This document shows positions 1-9,693 of a stretch of 64,000 nt of DNA, piece after piece. Under the pieces are notes generated by a model, which was not told the DNA's origin, searched no databases, and saw only the letters and a list, made by a program, of their open reading frames with translations. Every line of letters starts with the position of its first letter. Position 1 is the stretch's first letter. The stretch lies in the NCBI RefSeq assembly GCF_015709515.1, contig NZ_JADNQZ010000050.1, positions 62,001 through 126,000 on the forward strand, given 5' to 3'. This DNA is from Methylocystis sp. H62 (GTDB taxonomy: Bacteria; Pseudomonadota; Alphaproteobacteria; Rhizobiales; Beijerinckiaceae). A program made the translations under genes and the position numbers.

Positions 1-925
<925 letters not shown>

Positions 926-1125
926 TCAAAATGGCCGGCGGCCGTTGCGAAGGCGAACTCCGCGGCGGCGGCCTCGGGCGTTCTCGCCTCAGCCGCGAGC
1001 GGGCGCAAAGGGCGCGCGCGACGGAATTACAGAAACAGGGCGCCTGAAGCAAGAGCGTGGGCGGGAACAGGCCGGACGGCGGCGCGCGCCGCCGTCGGCA
1101 GTGTCGAGAATTGGCGTTGGAACGC

Positions 1126-1470
1126 TTACGCCGGTTTGTCGGGCGGCGGCAGTTTGCCTTCCGGCGTCGCCTTGTCGATCACTTCCGGCAAATACTGAGC
1201 GAGAAGCGCTTTCGCCTTGTCGATGTCGACGCCGGCGCTCTTGGCGATTTCCATCAGCTTATCGGCGTTGACCACCTTGCCGATGTCCATTTCGCTGATC
1301 TTTTCATTGGGACCGAGGCCGACCCAGGAGTGGATCTGCTTCCCCAGTCCGGAGTTCTCGAAATTCTTGACGACGCCGTCGAGGCCGCCCTGCTTCTCCA
1401 CATAATCCTTAATAAGGTTGAGGGCTTCGGCGCCGATCACGCCGCCCGCGATGGCTTTAAGCCAACTCAT
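1126..1470 (-). CDS. YidB-like DUF937 family protein
   Basis: A 114-residue soluble protein of the YidB/DUF937 family, whose function is not established. Recognisable parts are GLDGVVKNFENSGLG near residue 30, SWVGLGPNEKIS near residue 48 and LLAQYLPEVIDKATPEG near residue 90, ending in a Pro-rich tail. An ATG two codons upstream (1476) touches the Shine-Dalgarno sequence GGGAG. The ATG at 1470 sits 6 bases beyond it, so I prefer the latter. It is a single gene; the tandem repeat at 1549-1620 lies upstream of it. Confidence 0.8.
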   Translation of the reverse strand: MSWLKAIAGGVIGAEALNLIKDYVEKQGGLDGVVKNFENSGLGKQIHSWVGLGPNEKISEMDIGKVVNADKLMEIAKSAGVDIDKAKALLAQYLPEVIDKATPEGKLPPPDKPA

Positions 1471-1548
1471 GGTCATCTCCCTTTTTAAAAAAGCGCGCGC
1501 TTCGCGCCGCGTTAGCTGAGATAAGGCGGGGCATAGGCTTTACAATGG

Positions 1549-1620
1549 CAAGGGATTGGGCAGGCGATCGGGCAGGCGATCGGGCAGGCGATCGGGCAAG
1601 GGATCAGGCAGGGGATCGCC
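1549..1620. repeat. Six 12-bp tandem repeats
   Basis: Six head-to-tail 12-bp units. Three are exact copies of CAGGCGATCGGG (1561-1596); the flanking ones (1549, 1597 and 1609) are degenerate. The array lies between the convergent-free 5' side of the DUF937 gene and the 3' end of the LOG gene, and encodes no supported protein. It may vary in copy number between strains. Confidence 0.85.
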
Positions 1621-1637
1621 GGCACAGCCTAAGGCCT

Positions 1638-2576
1638 TCATTCAAATAGGAGATCCGCCTTGCGTTCGCCCCAGCGCCGGATTTCTTCCCAAATGTCAGG
1701 GGCGGTTTCGGCGTAGCGGAAAATATCGCGGTCCCTTGGAGCGATGACGCCCTCATCGACCAGAAAGTCGACGTCAAAGGCGCGTCGCCAATAGCTTTCG
1801 CCGACGAGAATGATCGGGATCGGCTTGACCTTGCCGGTCTGCACCAGCGTGAGCGTCTCGAACAATTCGTCGAACGTGCCAAAGCCCCCCGGAAAGGCGA
1901 CCAGCGCCCGCGCCCGCAGCATGAAATGCATTTTGCGCAGCGCGAAGTAGCGGAAGCGCAGGCAAAGCGAGGGCGTGACATAGCTGTTGGGCAGCTGCTC
2001 GTGGGGGAGGGTGATGTTGAGCCCCACCGTCTCGGCGCCGGCCTCGAAGGCGCCGCGGTTCGCCGCCTCCATGATGCCTGGTCCGCCGCCGGTGACGATC
2101 GCCAGGCGCGGCTGGTCCCCGCTCTCGCGGGCGGCGCCGACGAGGCCGCCAAACTCGCGCGCGATTTGATAATAGCGTGAATTTTCGCGGGCGCGTTTCG
2201 CCGCCGCGAGCTGTCTGGCGAGGGCCGCGTCATTGGGATTGGCCGTCGCGCGCGCCTGCGATTCGGCGAGGCGGCTTTCCGCTAAAGCGGGCTCGACGAT
2301 GCGAGTCGAGCCGAAGACGACGATCGTATCGGTGACGCCATGGCGTCGCAGCAGCAGTTCGGCCTTGAGATATTCGAGCTCCAGTCGGGGACCGCGCGCT
2401 TCGGCCGACGTCAGGAAATGAATGTCCTCGTCGGCCTTGCGATAGGACGGACTGGAGAGGATCGCCTGCAGGCGCTTGGCGGCGGCGAGGTCCGGGATGT
2501 GCGGCGCCGGGAGTGCGGACGCGGCCGGCCCATCGGGCTCAGGCCGAGAATTTCGCTCTTCATCGCTTGCGCTCAA
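1638..2576 (-). CDS. LOG-family (TIGR00730) Rossmann-fold nucleotide hydrolase
   Basis: A 312-residue member of the LOG family, long annotated as lysine decarboxylase. Several members hydrolyse nucleoside monophosphates to base and ribose 5-phosphate (cytokinin activation or purine turnover). Both signatures are present: [13 protein letters not shown] and [13 protein letters not shown], the PGGxGTxxE motif. An N-terminal extension of about 90 residues makes it longer than the 190-residue plant-type enzymes and typical of the long bacterial branch. The start is TTG at 2576: AAAGGAG lies 7 bases upstream, and no in-frame ATG occurs before the catalytic core. The substrate cannot be told from sequence alone. 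Confidence 0.85.
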   Translation of the reverse strand: MSASDEERNSRPEPDGPAASALPAPHIPDLAAAKRLQAILSSPSYRKADEDIHFLTSAEARGPRLELEYLKAELLLRRHGVTDTIVVFGSTRIVEPALAESRLAESQARATANPNDAALARQLAAAKRARENSRYYQIAREFGGLVGAARESGDQPRLAIVTGGGPGIMEAANRGAFEAGAETVGLNITLPHEQLPNSYVTPSLCLRFRYFALRKMHFMLRARALVAFPGGFGTFDELFETLTLVQTGKVKPIPIILVGESYWRRAFDVDFLVDEGVIAPRDRDIFRYAETAPDIWEEIRRWGERKADLLFE

Positions 2577-2698
2577 TCATACTCTCCTTTGGCGCCATAC
2601 TCTCCTTGGCGCTTTTCTTTATTTCCGGATACGTCCGGCGTATATCACCCGCCGGACGCCGGACGGCGAAGATTGATCGAGGAGCGGGGCGGGAGCGC

Positions 2699-3445
2699 AT
2701 GGCCGGGCATAGTCAATTCAAGAACATCATGCACAAGAAGGGCAAGCAGGACGCGATCCGCTCCAAGCTGTTTTCAAAGCTCGCCCGAGAAATCACCGTC
2801 GCCGCCAAGATGGGCATGCCCGACCCGAACATGAACGCGCGGCTGCGCGCCGCCGTTCTCGCCGCCCGGGCGGAGAACATGCCAAAGGACAACATCGAAC
2901 GCGCGATCAAGAAGGCCTCGGGCGCGGACGCCGAAAATTACGATGAAGTGCGTTACGAGGGATATGCGCCCGGCGGCGTCGCCGTCATCGTCGAGGCCCT
3001 GACCGACAATCGCAACCGCACGGCCGGCGAGGTGCGCTCCTATTTCACCAAGGCTGGCGGCGCGCTCGCCGAGACCGGCGCCGTCTCTTTCATGTTTGAC
3101 CGTGTCGGCCTCGTCGAATTCGATAAGAAGGCGGCGACGGAGGACGCGATGATGGAGGCGGCCATCGAGGCCGGCGCCGACGACGTCTCGACGACCGATG
3201 AGACGCATGAAGTGATCACGTCCGTCGAATCGCTGCGCGACGTCGCCAAGGCTCTCGAGGAGAAATTCGGCGAGCCGCGCAAGGCGGCGCTCGTCTGGCG
3301 CCCGCAGAACACGATCAAGGTCGACGATGAGTCCGGCGAGAAAATCCTCAAGCTCGTCGGCGCGCTCGAGGATAATGACGACGTTCAGACCGTCTACGCC
3401 AATTTCGAGGTCTCCGACGCGCTGGTCGCCAAGCTCTCGGGATAG
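2699..3445 (+). CDS. yebC: YebC/PmpR-family regulatory protein
   Basis: A 248-residue cytosolic protein of the YebC/PmpR family. Members have been described as DNA-binding regulators and, more recently, as factors that help ribosomes through difficult peptide stretches. The N-terminus [18 protein letters not shown] and the run [18 protein letters not shown] near residue 40 are family hallmarks, and the length is usual. An open frame extends upstream to about 2513, but the conserved N-terminus fixes the start at ATG 2699, with GGGAG just before it. It is divergent from the LOG gene and followed by an independent TetR gene. No ruvC is adjacent, unlike in many bacteria. Confidence 0.95.
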   Translation: MAGHSQFKNIMHKKGKQDAIRSKLFSKLAREITVAAKMGMPDPNMNARLRAAVLAARAENMPKDNIERAIKKASGADAENYDEVRYEGYAPGGVAVIVEALTDNRNRTAGEVRSYFTKAGGALAETGAVSFMFDRVGLVEFDKKAATEDAMMEAAIEAGADDVSTTDETHEVITSVESLRDVAKALEEKFGEPRKAALVWRPQNTIKVDDESGEKILKLVGALEDNDDVQTVYANFEVSDALVAKLSG

Positions 3446-3488
3446 CCCGGCGACGGGGCGATGACGCCGATCCGCGCCGGGGTGAGAG

Positions 3489-4109
3489 ATGCACAATAAG
3501 CGAGGCTATCACCACGGGTCGCTCAAACAGGCGCTGATCGACGCCGCTTTGGACATTCTCGCCGAAGGCGGGCCATCGGCGCTGACGCTCACCGAGGCGG
3601 CGCGCCGCGCCGGCGTTTCGCCCGCCGCCCCCTACCGTCACTTCAGCGGACGCGACGCGCTGATGAGCGAGCTGGCGCGCCGCGGTTTCGAGACCTTTGG
3701 CGCACGAATTGAAACGGCATGGGACGAAGGCCGGCCCGACGCCAAGAGCGCGATGCGGGCGATGTGCGCCGCCTATCTCAAATTCGCGCGGGACGAACCG
3801 GGGCTTTACGCTGCCATGTTCGCGCAGGCGAAGACGCTTGCCGATCCCGGCGCGGGCGGCGCCGCCGACCATGCGCTGGAGATTCTTTGGCGCGCCGTGG
3901 TGGCCTGGCTGCAGCAGGCGGGCGCGCCGGCGCAGGGCGCGCGCTACGCGGCGCTGCAAATATGGTCGCTGGCGCATGGCGTCGCGATGCTGACCATCTC
4001 CGGCCATTTCGATCCCGTCAAAAGCGCGGATCCGGCGCTGGTGCTCGAGAGCGCCGCGCAAGGCGTCATGGAGAGCGCTGCGGCGCGCGCCAAAGCCGCC
4101 CCAACCTAA
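3489..4109 (+). CDS. TetR/AcrR-family regulator with WHG-type C-terminal domain
   Basis: A 206-residue transcriptional repressor. The helix-turn-helix spans about residues 10-55 (LTLTEAARRAGVSPAAPYRHF). The C-terminal ligand-binding part contains the WSLAHGVAML motif that names the WHG subclass. The ligand and targets are unknown. It starts 43 bases after yebC and runs in the same direction. The next gene, minC, is preceded by its own putative CtrA box, so this regulator is probably not part of the min operon. Confidence 0.85.
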   Translation: MHNKRGYHHGSLKQALIDAALDILAEGGPSALTLTEAARRAGVSPAAPYRHFSGRDALMSELARRGFETFGARIETAWDEGRPDAKSAMRAMCAAYLKFARDEPGLYAAMFAQAKTLADPGAGGAADHALEILWRAVVAWLQQAGAPAQGARYAALQIWSLAHGVAMLTISGHFDPVKSADPALVLESAAQGVMESAAARAKAAPT

Positions 4110-4152
4110 TCTCTTAATAAAGCGCGACCGGGCGCCAAATTACGCGCGCGCT

Positions 4153-4168
4153 TTAATCCTTCATTAAC
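4153..4168 (+). promoter_or_regulatory. CtrA-type box upstream of minC
   Basis: The 4+7+4 motif TTAA-N7-TTAAC matches the CtrA consensus exactly, 34 bases before the minC start codon. A further TTAAC follows directly. CtrA is the alphaproteobacterial cell-cycle master regulator, and min genes are reported CtrA targets in Sinorhizobium. Binding here is inferred from the motif and its position. Confidence 0.55.
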
Positions 4169-4202
4169 GTTAACGCCCTCAAATGACGCAAATCCTAATT
4201 GC

Positions 4203-5015
4203 GTGAGGGCTCCCGTGACGCAAGCGTCATCCCGACACATCCGCTTCAGAGGCAGGTCCTTCCCCGTCCTGACGCTGGAGCCCGAGCAGCCGATCGAAGG
4301 CTGGCTCGAGCAGCTCGACGCGCTGCTTGAGCAGTCGCCCGCCTTTTTCAGTCGGAAGTCGATCGTCATCGACCTCGCCAAACTGACTTTGGAGCGGCAA
4401 GAACTCATCGAACTTCTCGAAAATCTCACCCGGCGCGGCATACGCCTCATGGGATTGTCGGGCGTCGACCCGTCATGGGCCAGCGACGATCTGCCGCCGA
4501 TTCTGGCCGGTGGTCGCGCCACCCCGCAACCGCCGCCGGACGTCAGCGCAACGCGCGCCAAAGACGCAAGCCCTGGAACGCTGTCCCCAAGCGAAGAAGC
4601 AGCCTTCGAGGATATCGCCAACGCGCTCGGCGCCGGCGGCGCGCAATCCGACGATCCCAAAGCGTCCGAGCCGCCGGCCCCGACGGCTGCGCCGCTGATC
4701 CTGCTGGAGCCGGTGCGCTCCGGGCAGTCGATTTATCACCCGGACGGCGACGTGACCGTGATCGGCTCCGTCGCGTCGGGCGCGGAAATCATGGCGGGCG
4801 GCTCCGTGCATATCTACGGAACGCTGCGCGGCCGCGCGATGGCCGGCGCCTATGGGGAAAAACGCGCGCGAATTTTCTGCCGCAAGCTCGAAGCCGAGCT
4901 GCTCTCGGTTTGCGGCGTTTATCTCACTGCCGACGAGATCTCGGCGAATGTTCAGAGCCAATCCATCCAGGCCTGGCTCGAAAACGAGACGGTCAAGATC
5001 GCGCGGCTCGATTAA
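4203..5015 (+). CDS. minC: Septum site-determining protein MinC
   Basis: Inhibitor of FtsZ polymerisation that, with MinD, blocks division at the poles. It has 270 residues. The N-terminal domain covers about 10-105. A Pro/Ala-rich linker follows to about 165. The C-terminal beta-helix domain contains VRSGQSIYHPDGDVTVIG and GSVHIYGTLRGRAMAG, the dimerisation and MinD-binding surface. The start is GTG at 4203; no better start precedes the conserved FRGRSFPVL segment. It is the first gene of minCDE, with 13 bases to minD. Confidence 0.95.
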   Translation: MRAPVTQASSRHIRFRGRSFPVLTLEPEQPIEGWLEQLDALLEQSPAFFSRKSIVIDLAKLTLERQELIELLENLTRRGIRLMGLSGVDPSWASDDLPPILAGGRATPQPPPDVSATRAKDASPGTLSPSEEAAFEDIANALGAGGAQSDDPKASEPPAPTAAPLILLEPVRSGQSIYHPDGDVTVIGSVASGAEIMAGGSVHIYGTLRGRAMAGAYGEKRARIFCRKLEAELLSVCGVYLTADEISANVQSQSIQAWLENETVKIARLD

Positions 5016-5028
5016 GAGAGGACGAACA

Positions 5029-5844
5029 ATGGCCAAGACTTTGGTGGTGACCTCCGGCAAAGGAGGCGTCGGAAAGACAACGTCGACCGCGGCTCTCGGG
5101 GCCGCGCTGGCCCAACAGGGTCACAAGGTCGCGGTCGTCGACTTCGACGTCGGGCTGCGCAACCTCGATCTCGTCATGGGCGCCGAGCGGCGCGTCGTGT
5201 TCGACCTCATCAACGTCGCCCAGGGCGACGCCAAGCTGCATCAGGCGCTCATCCGCGACAAGCGCTTGAACAATCTCTATCTGCTGCCCGCGTCGCAGAC
5301 GCGCGACAAGGACGCCTTGACCGAAGAAGGCGTGCAGCGCGTCATCAATGAATTGCGCGAGAAGTTCGACTGGATCGTCTGCGACAGTCCCGCCGGCATC
5401 GAACGCGGCGCGACGCTCGCGATGCGCTTCGCCGACGTCGCGGTGGTCGTCGCCAATCCGGAAGTCTCATCGGTGCGCGATTCCGATCGCATCATCGGGC
5501 TGCTCGACGCCAAGACCGAACGCGCCGAAAAGGGCGAACGCGTCGAGAAGCATCTGCTGCTGACGCGCTATGACGCGCAGCGCGCCGGCCGCGGCGAGAT
5601 GCTCAGCGTCGACGACGTGCTCGAAATTCTCTCGATACCGCTGCTGGGGATCGTGCCGGAGAGCGAAGACGTTCTGCGCGCCTCGAACGTCGGCGCGCCC
5701 ATCATTCTTCACAACGCCATGAGCCCCGCGGCGCGCGCCTATTCGGAAGCGGCGAAGAGGCTGTGCGGCGAAAAACTGCCGGTGAATATTCCCGCTGACA
5801 AGAGGGGACTCTTCGTTCGGCTCTTTGGTCGGAGGGCGGCATGA
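5029..5844 (+). CDS. minD: Septum site-determining ATPase MinD
   Basis: Membrane-associated ATPase of the ParA/MinD family that recruits MinC to the membrane and is cycled off by MinE. It has 271 residues. The deviant Walker A motif KGGVGKTT is at residues 11-18, and the switch region DSPAGIE is near residue 119. The C-terminal amphipathic membrane-targeting helix is KRGLFVRLFGRR. The ATG at 5029 has AGAGAGGA upstream. Its last codons overlap minE (ATGA), so the two are translationally coupled. Confidence 0.97.
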   Translation: MAKTLVVTSGKGGVGKTTSTAALGAALAQQGHKVAVVDFDVGLRNLDLVMGAERRVVFDLINVAQGDAKLHQALIRDKRLNNLYLLPASQTRDKDALTEEGVQRVINELREKFDWIVCDSPAGIERGATLAMRFADVAVVVANPEVSSVRDSDRIIGLLDAKTERAEKGERVEKHLLLTRYDAQRAGRGEMLSVDDVLEILSIPLLGIVPESEDVLRASNVGAPIILHNAMSPAARAYSEAAKRLCGEKLPVNIPADKRGLFVRLFGRRAA

Positions 5845-6161
5845 ATATTTTCGGATTGTTCGGGCGTCGCGGCGCCACCGCGCCGGTTGCGCGCGAGCGC
5901 CTGCAGATCCTTCTCGCGCATGAACGCAAATCGGCGCGCGATTCGGATCTGATCGCCGTGCTGCACAAGGAAGTCCTCATCGCGATCTCCAAGCACATCA
6001 ACGTCGACCCCGAAAAGGTCATGGTGAAGATGCATCGCAAGGAAGACATGTCGCTGCTCGAAATCGACATCGAAATCGAGCCGGGGGCGACGCGCGAAAC
6101 GATCGCGCCGTTCGCGGATGACGCCGTGCTTGAAGATGATCTGAGCGGCAAGGCGGCCTGA
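5841..6161 (+). CDS. minE: Cell division topological specificity factor MinE
   Basis: Stimulates the MinD ATPase and drives the pole-to-pole oscillation. It has 106 residues. The N-terminal membrane-targeting stretch MNIFGLFGRR is followed by the MinD-binding segment APVARERLQILLAHER (about 17-32) and the C-terminal dimerisation domain (about 45-90). Its start overlaps the minD stop by four bases. A strong hairpin 24 bases after its stop closes the operon. Confidence 0.95.
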   Translation: MNIFGLFGRRGATAPVARERLQILLAHERKSARDSDLIAVLHKEVLIAISKHINVDPEKVMVKMHRKEDMSLLEIDIEIEPGATRETIAPFADDAVLEDDLSGKAA

Positions 6162-6185
6162 TTTCCCGACGCGAAGCGATTGACG

Positions 6186-6219
6186 GCGCCGCGCCAATTT
6201 TCTTGGCGCGGCGCTTTCC
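6186..6219 (+). terminator. Hairpin terminator after minCDE
   Basis: Perfect 12-bp arms GCGCCGCGCCAA and TTGGCGCGGCGC flank a 5-base loop and are followed by TTTCCCTT. The U run is short but the stem is very strong. It sits directly behind minE. Confidence 0.7.
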
Positions 6220-6299
6220 CTTGCGCCAATGTTAATGCATATTACATTGGTGTCGGCCCCGCTTGGCGGCGGGCGGCCGTTGACCAACTGGAGCCCATC

Positions 6300-6782
6300 A
6301 TGAGCTGCCATCGTTATTCTCGCATGTCGTCATCCGGAGAGGGCGGCTCGCCCTGGGGGCATCACGGACGAATGTCCTGGAGGCCCTACGAGATCGCGGC
6401 GGTGATCCTCGGCTTTTTCATCTTCTGGCCGCTCGGCCTCGCGATATTGGTCTGGAAGCTTTGGCAGCGCAGCCAGGGCTTTGAAGGCGATTTCTTCGCC
6501 TTCGCCCAGGAACAGGGCGCGCGGGTGAAGGACGCCGTGAGCGGCGTCGCTCGAGAGGGTTCGGCTGCCTGGGGCGGCCCGTCCTTCATGCGCTCGACCG
6601 GCAATGTCGCCTTTGATGAGTGGCGCGAAGGCGAACTCGCGCGTCTCGAGGAAGAGCGTCGCAAGGTCGCCGAAGCGGAGCGCGACTTCGCCGAACATAT
6701 CGACCAGCTGCGCCGCGCCCGCGACCGCGAAGAGTTCGAATCCTTTATGCGCGGCCGCAAAGGCGAGGATAAAGGCGCATAA
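6300..6782 (+). CDS. DUF2852 family membrane protein
   Basis: A 160-residue protein of unknown function typical of Hyphomicrobiales. One hydrophobic helix lies at about residues 30-50 (IAAVILGFFIFWPLGLAIL). A charged, probably coiled-coil C-terminal half follows (about 105-155, rich in Glu, Arg and Lys). The start is ATG 6300, with TGGAG 7 bases upstream; the frame is open further upstream but lacks a ribosome site there. It is a single gene between two terminator-like hairpins. Confidence 0.8.
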   Translation: MSCHRYSRMSSSGEGGSPWGHHGRMSWRPYEIAAVILGFFIFWPLGLAILVWKLWQRSQGFEGDFFAFAQEQGARVKDAVSGVAREGSAAWGGPSFMRSTGNVAFDEWREGELARLEEERRKVAEAERDFAEHIDQLRRARDREEFESFMRGRKGEDKGA

Positions 6783-6821
6783 CGCGGGTTAAGGCTGCGC
6801 AGGCGTCGACCTGAACAGAAG

Positions 6822-6860
6822 AGGCGCAAATCGGCATGTCCGATTTGCGCCTTTACTTTT
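6822..6860. terminator. Bidirectional terminator between convergent genes
   Basis: Arms AGGCGCAAATCGG and CCGATTTGCGCCT with a 5-base loop, followed on the + strand by TTACTTTTT. It lies between the convergent DUF2852 and SH3-domain genes and could serve both. Confidence 0.75.
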
Positions 6861-6903
6861 TGCCGGCTTCGCGCGCCGGCCTTTTCTCGCCTCGCCCGCG
6901 TTC

Positions 6904-7389
6904 TTAACGGGGAATGACGGACCGTTGGCGCGCCAAAAGACCGCCTCTGACGAATCCGGTCTTGCCTTGATAAGAGACGCGGCACCAGCCCCTGCCGAGA
7001 CCACTTCTACAGCGAAGGACGTCGACCTTTTTGCCGCCGGGAATGACCTCGATAACCGAGGAAAACATGCTCGCGCGCCGCTTGAGACTGGCGGCGTCGG
7101 TCGTCACGACGGGCGCGACGATGACCTGCGATCCCGACGTCCCGAGCGCAGGCGCGTTCACCCACCCGGTCTTCGAACCGTAGCGGATCTGGCACCAGCT
7201 GTGACGCCAGCCCGGGTTGCAGCTCAACACCTGCACATCGGCTCCGGCCGGGATTTGGGCGATTCTACGCCACGACGTTCCCGGTCCAGAGCGTAGCGTC
7301 GCCGGACTTTGAGCGGTGGCAGCCTGGGCGATGTCCTGGACAAGAAAAACGACGAGGCCGACCGTCGCTGCAGCGAGCATTTTTCGCAT
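6904..7389 (-). CDS. Secreted protein with two bacterial SH3 domains
   Basis: A 161-residue exported protein. The signal peptide (about residues 1-26) ends near AQAATA. Two bacterial SH3 (SH3_3-like) repeats follow, at about 30-85 and 92-150. Each has the pattern of a Ser/Arg start, a middle V-VL-C and a final GWV or GFV (KTGWVNAPALG, KTGFVRGGLL). Such domains often bind peptidoglycan or partner proteins; no enzymatic domain is fused. The ATG at 7389 has GGGAG 8 bases upstream; a TTG five codons earlier overlaps that site. Confidence 0.8.
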   Translation of the reverse strand: MRKMLAAATVGLVVFLVQDIAQAATAQSPATLRSGPGTSWRRIAQIPAGADVQVLSCNPGWRHSWCQIRYGSKTGWVNAPALGTSGSQVIVAPVVTTDAASLKRRASMFSSVIEVIPGGKKVDVLRCRSGLGRGWCRVSYQGKTGFVRGGLLARQRSVIPR

Positions 7390-7872
7390 GACTAAATCTC
7401 CCAAATGAACGTCAATGGACTTCTGTTTTCTCGCGTTGCGCCGACATATCAGGCGAGCGGATGGAGGGTTTTGCAGATCCGTTTAGAGGGTCTTTCAGCA
7501 ACGCTCCGACTCATTTGTTATTCGAGAGACAAGAAGAAGACAAATCGCAGCGCTTGATCGATTTCAGTTGGGATAGACCTGAAGCTTTTCTAGAGGGGTT
7601 GCACAACATTCTGAGATAGGAGCGCGCAATGCAGCATGCGTCTGCAAGCTGACTGATCGGCTCAAAATGGAATGTGGGCGCCCCGCCTCCGACCCTTACG
7701 AAGCGAGAGCCGGCGCCAGCAGAGGGAACGCGCATTTCATTCAACGGAAGCCGTTTTTCCTGCGGCACGGCGGCGACAGCGGACTCGCGAGGCGTAAATC
7801 GGCAATGTCCAGTTTGCGCCATCAGTGCGCCATTACGATGACTTCTTGCGGCTTTTGCGTTATAGGTAGCAA
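7390..7872. other. Gene-poor, lower-GC intergenic stretch
   Basis: About 480 bases with base composition lower in GC than the flanks. Open frames occur on both strands, but none has a convincing ribosome site, family match or consistent codon pattern. The part next to 7389 must contain the promoter of the SH3-domain gene. I see nothing else that can be named. Confidence 0.4.
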
Positions 7873-8046
7873 ATGTCCTTCGTCGCAGACGCTTGGACTG
7901 AGCGTCATGCCCAGGCGTTTTCTCAATACTCAATTACGCTTGTGCCGAGGCGGGTCTTTCGAGCGACCTTCCTTGCCATATACGTCAACAGAAAGATCTT
8001 CAGCTTCAATGCGCCAGCCCACTCGTCCGTTCATAACGGCATATAA
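7873..8046 (+). CDS. Possible small protein, 57 residues
   Basis: A short frame whose translation reads like a folded basic protein, with segments such as RRVFRATFLAIYVNRKIFSF. Its third-position GC (about 60 percent by eye) is better than in the overlapping frames. The ribosome site is weak (AGG 6 bases before the ATG). It overlaps the frame called at 8009-8581 and an antisense frame. I do not recognise a family, and it may be non-coding. Confidence 0.25.
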   Translation: MSFVADAWTERHAQAFSQYSITLVPRRVFRATFLAIYVNRKIFSFNAPAHSSVHNGI

Positions 8047-8581
8047 AGGTCGGTCTCCCAAATCTCGCACTTCGAATCCGTGGAAGATCAACGAGCCTGA
8101 AAATGCGAGTGGGAGTCCATCGCTTAATGGCTCCAGCGCTTCGGCCGCCCCTGAGGTCGAACGTGACGCCTCATATTTGGCGGCGCTAAACGCGGCGGAC
8201 GCGGTTTTCGGCGCCAAAGCGGCTGAACGTCCCCAGATTCTCTCGCCATCGACAGGCCTGCCGGGGCGCGTGCTCCCGAACCTCTTGCAGGAGGACGTCA
8301 TAAGCGATCCTCCGGCGCGAGGCGCATCAACTCGGACGCGTCGTGTGCGCCAGCCGGCCAAAGTTGCCGAGGCTGTTCCTGCGAAACCCAAAAAGGTGAA
8401 GCCGCAGACAGCAGTGGCGACCCCGATTCTCATGGCGCCGCGCGCGAAAGAACCGGAACCGGAAGTCATTCTCAAGACATCGTCGCGGGCGATCAGGACG
8501 ATTCGCAGGAAATGGGTGTTGAAGACCGAACTCAAGGCCGGCGAAACATGGAAGCGGCGCTTGAGCAAATTTGCGCGCTGA
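8009..8581 (+). CDS. Uncharacterised Pro/Lys-rich protein, start uncertain
   Basis: A 190-residue frame of unknown function. The C-terminal part is Pro/Lys-rich (PAKPKKVKPQ), then basic (RTIRRKWVLKTELKAGETWK), and reads like genuine coding sequence. The first 60 residues are much less convincing. The frame is open upstream to 7667 and no start has a good ribosome site. A 212-codon frame on the opposite strand (7930-8568) covers the same DNA and cannot be excluded. No domain, signal peptide or membrane segment is clear. Confidence 0.3.
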   Translation: MRQPTRPFITAYKGRSPKSRTSNPWKINEPENASGSPSLNGSSASAAPEVERDASYLAALNAADAVFGAKAAERPQILSPSTGLPGRVLPNLLQEDVISDPPARGASTRTRRVRQPAKVAEAVPAKPKKVKPQTAVATPILMAPRAKEPEPEVILKTSSRAIRTIRRKWVLKTELKAGETWKRRLSKFAR

Positions 8582-8729
8582 TCACGCCTCCCGCGCTACC
8601 GCGCTCATGAGCAGCGCATCCGCGCTGCTTTCCGCGGGGTGTGGATCGCCTGCCACAGTCCTCAAATATCTGAGCGTTAACCACAATTCTCGACCCTGAA
8701 TTAACGGCCCGGCGCCCATTCTCGCGGCC

Positions 8730-9671
8730 ATGGTCCGCCGCGCCCATCACTCGTTGCTCGTGCCGGCGCTCGTCGCGGCGACGCTTTCCGCTTGCTCGAT
8801 CGGGCAGAAGCCGCAGCGGCCGGCCTGGCGCACGCAGGCTGAAAACGCCTGTCTCGCGGAAAGACGCGTCAACCCTTCCGAATTCATCGCGCTCGCGCCC
8901 GAAGTCGACGGTCCGGGGATTTGCGGCCTCACCAGACCGTTCAAGGTGACCGCGCTGCAGGGCGGGGCGGTGTCCTTCAACGCGATCGCCACGCTCGACT
9001 GCTCGATGGTCGCCGAGCTCGACGCCTGGCTCGCCGACGCCGTCCAGCCCGCCGCGCAGGCGCGCTTCGGACAGCAGGTGGTTCAGATCAATTCAATGGG
9101 CTCTTATGCCTGCCGCGGCATGAACAATCAGCGCGGCGCGCAGCTTTCCGAACATTCCTTCGGCAATGCGCTGGACATCGGCGGCTTCGTGCTCGCCGAC
9201 GGCCGCGAGATCACGCTCGTGCGCGACTGGGGGCGCGGCGACGCGCAGACACGCGCCTTCCTGATGGACGTGCATCGCGGCTCGTGCGGGCATTTCTCGA
9301 CGGTGCTGTCGCCAGGCTCCAACGCCTTTCACTACAACCATATTCACGTCGATCTGGCGCTGCACGGCCGCTCGGGACGCAGCATCTGCAAGCCCGCGCC
9401 GCAAGAGACGCTGCCGCCGCCCGACCCATCGCCGCTGATCGCGCAGGGACGCGCGCCGCCTGCGCCGGATGACGAGACCGACAATGACACGACGGGCAAG
9501 CCGCCGCTCGCCGCGTTCGAAGGACCGGGAGTCGGCGCGCGGGACGGGTTCGGTCCCGTCGCCGGACCTGAGGCCTATGCGCCGCCGCCGCCGCCGCGCC
9601 GCGACGGCATCGGCCAGCTTATCGAAGATCCGGATCAGACGTCGAGCATCGGACGGCGCCGAACCTTTTAG
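8730..9671 (+). CDS. Extensin-like family lipoprotein
   Basis: A 313-residue exported protein of the extensin-like C-terminal family (PF06904), probably acting on or binding the cell wall. The lipoprotein signal ends in the lipobox LSAC, with Cys at about residue 22. The conserved core has SYACRGMNNQ, LSEHSFGNALDIGGF and FHYNHIHVDL. The His/Asp pattern SEHxxxxALD plus HxHxD resembles the metal site of LAS (VanY/DD-peptidase type) enzymes. A disordered Pro-rich tail follows from about residue 230. It stands alone; GTTAACC and TTAAC half-sites upstream are not spaced as a CtrA box. Confidence 0.8.
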   Translation: MVRRAHHSLLVPALVAATLSACSIGQKPQRPAWRTQAENACLAERRVNPSEFIALAPEVDGPGICGLTRPFKVTALQGGAVSFNAIATLDCSMVAELDAWLADAVQPAAQARFGQQVVQINSMGSYACRGMNNQRGAQLSEHSFGNALDIGGFVLADGREITLVRDWGRGDAQTRAFLMDVHRGSCGHFSTVLSPGSNAFHYNHIHVDLALHGRSGRSICKPAPQETLPPPDPSPLIAQGRAPPAPDDETDNDTTGKPPLAAFEGPGVGARDGFGPVAGPEAYAPPPPPRRDGIGQLIEDPDQTSSIGRRRTF

Positions 9672-9693
9672 ATCGCCGCCGGCTGGCCCTTTC

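Noticed and set aside
1549-1620. CRISPR array
   Set aside because: The 12-bp units are directly adjacent, without spacers, and no cas gene is present.
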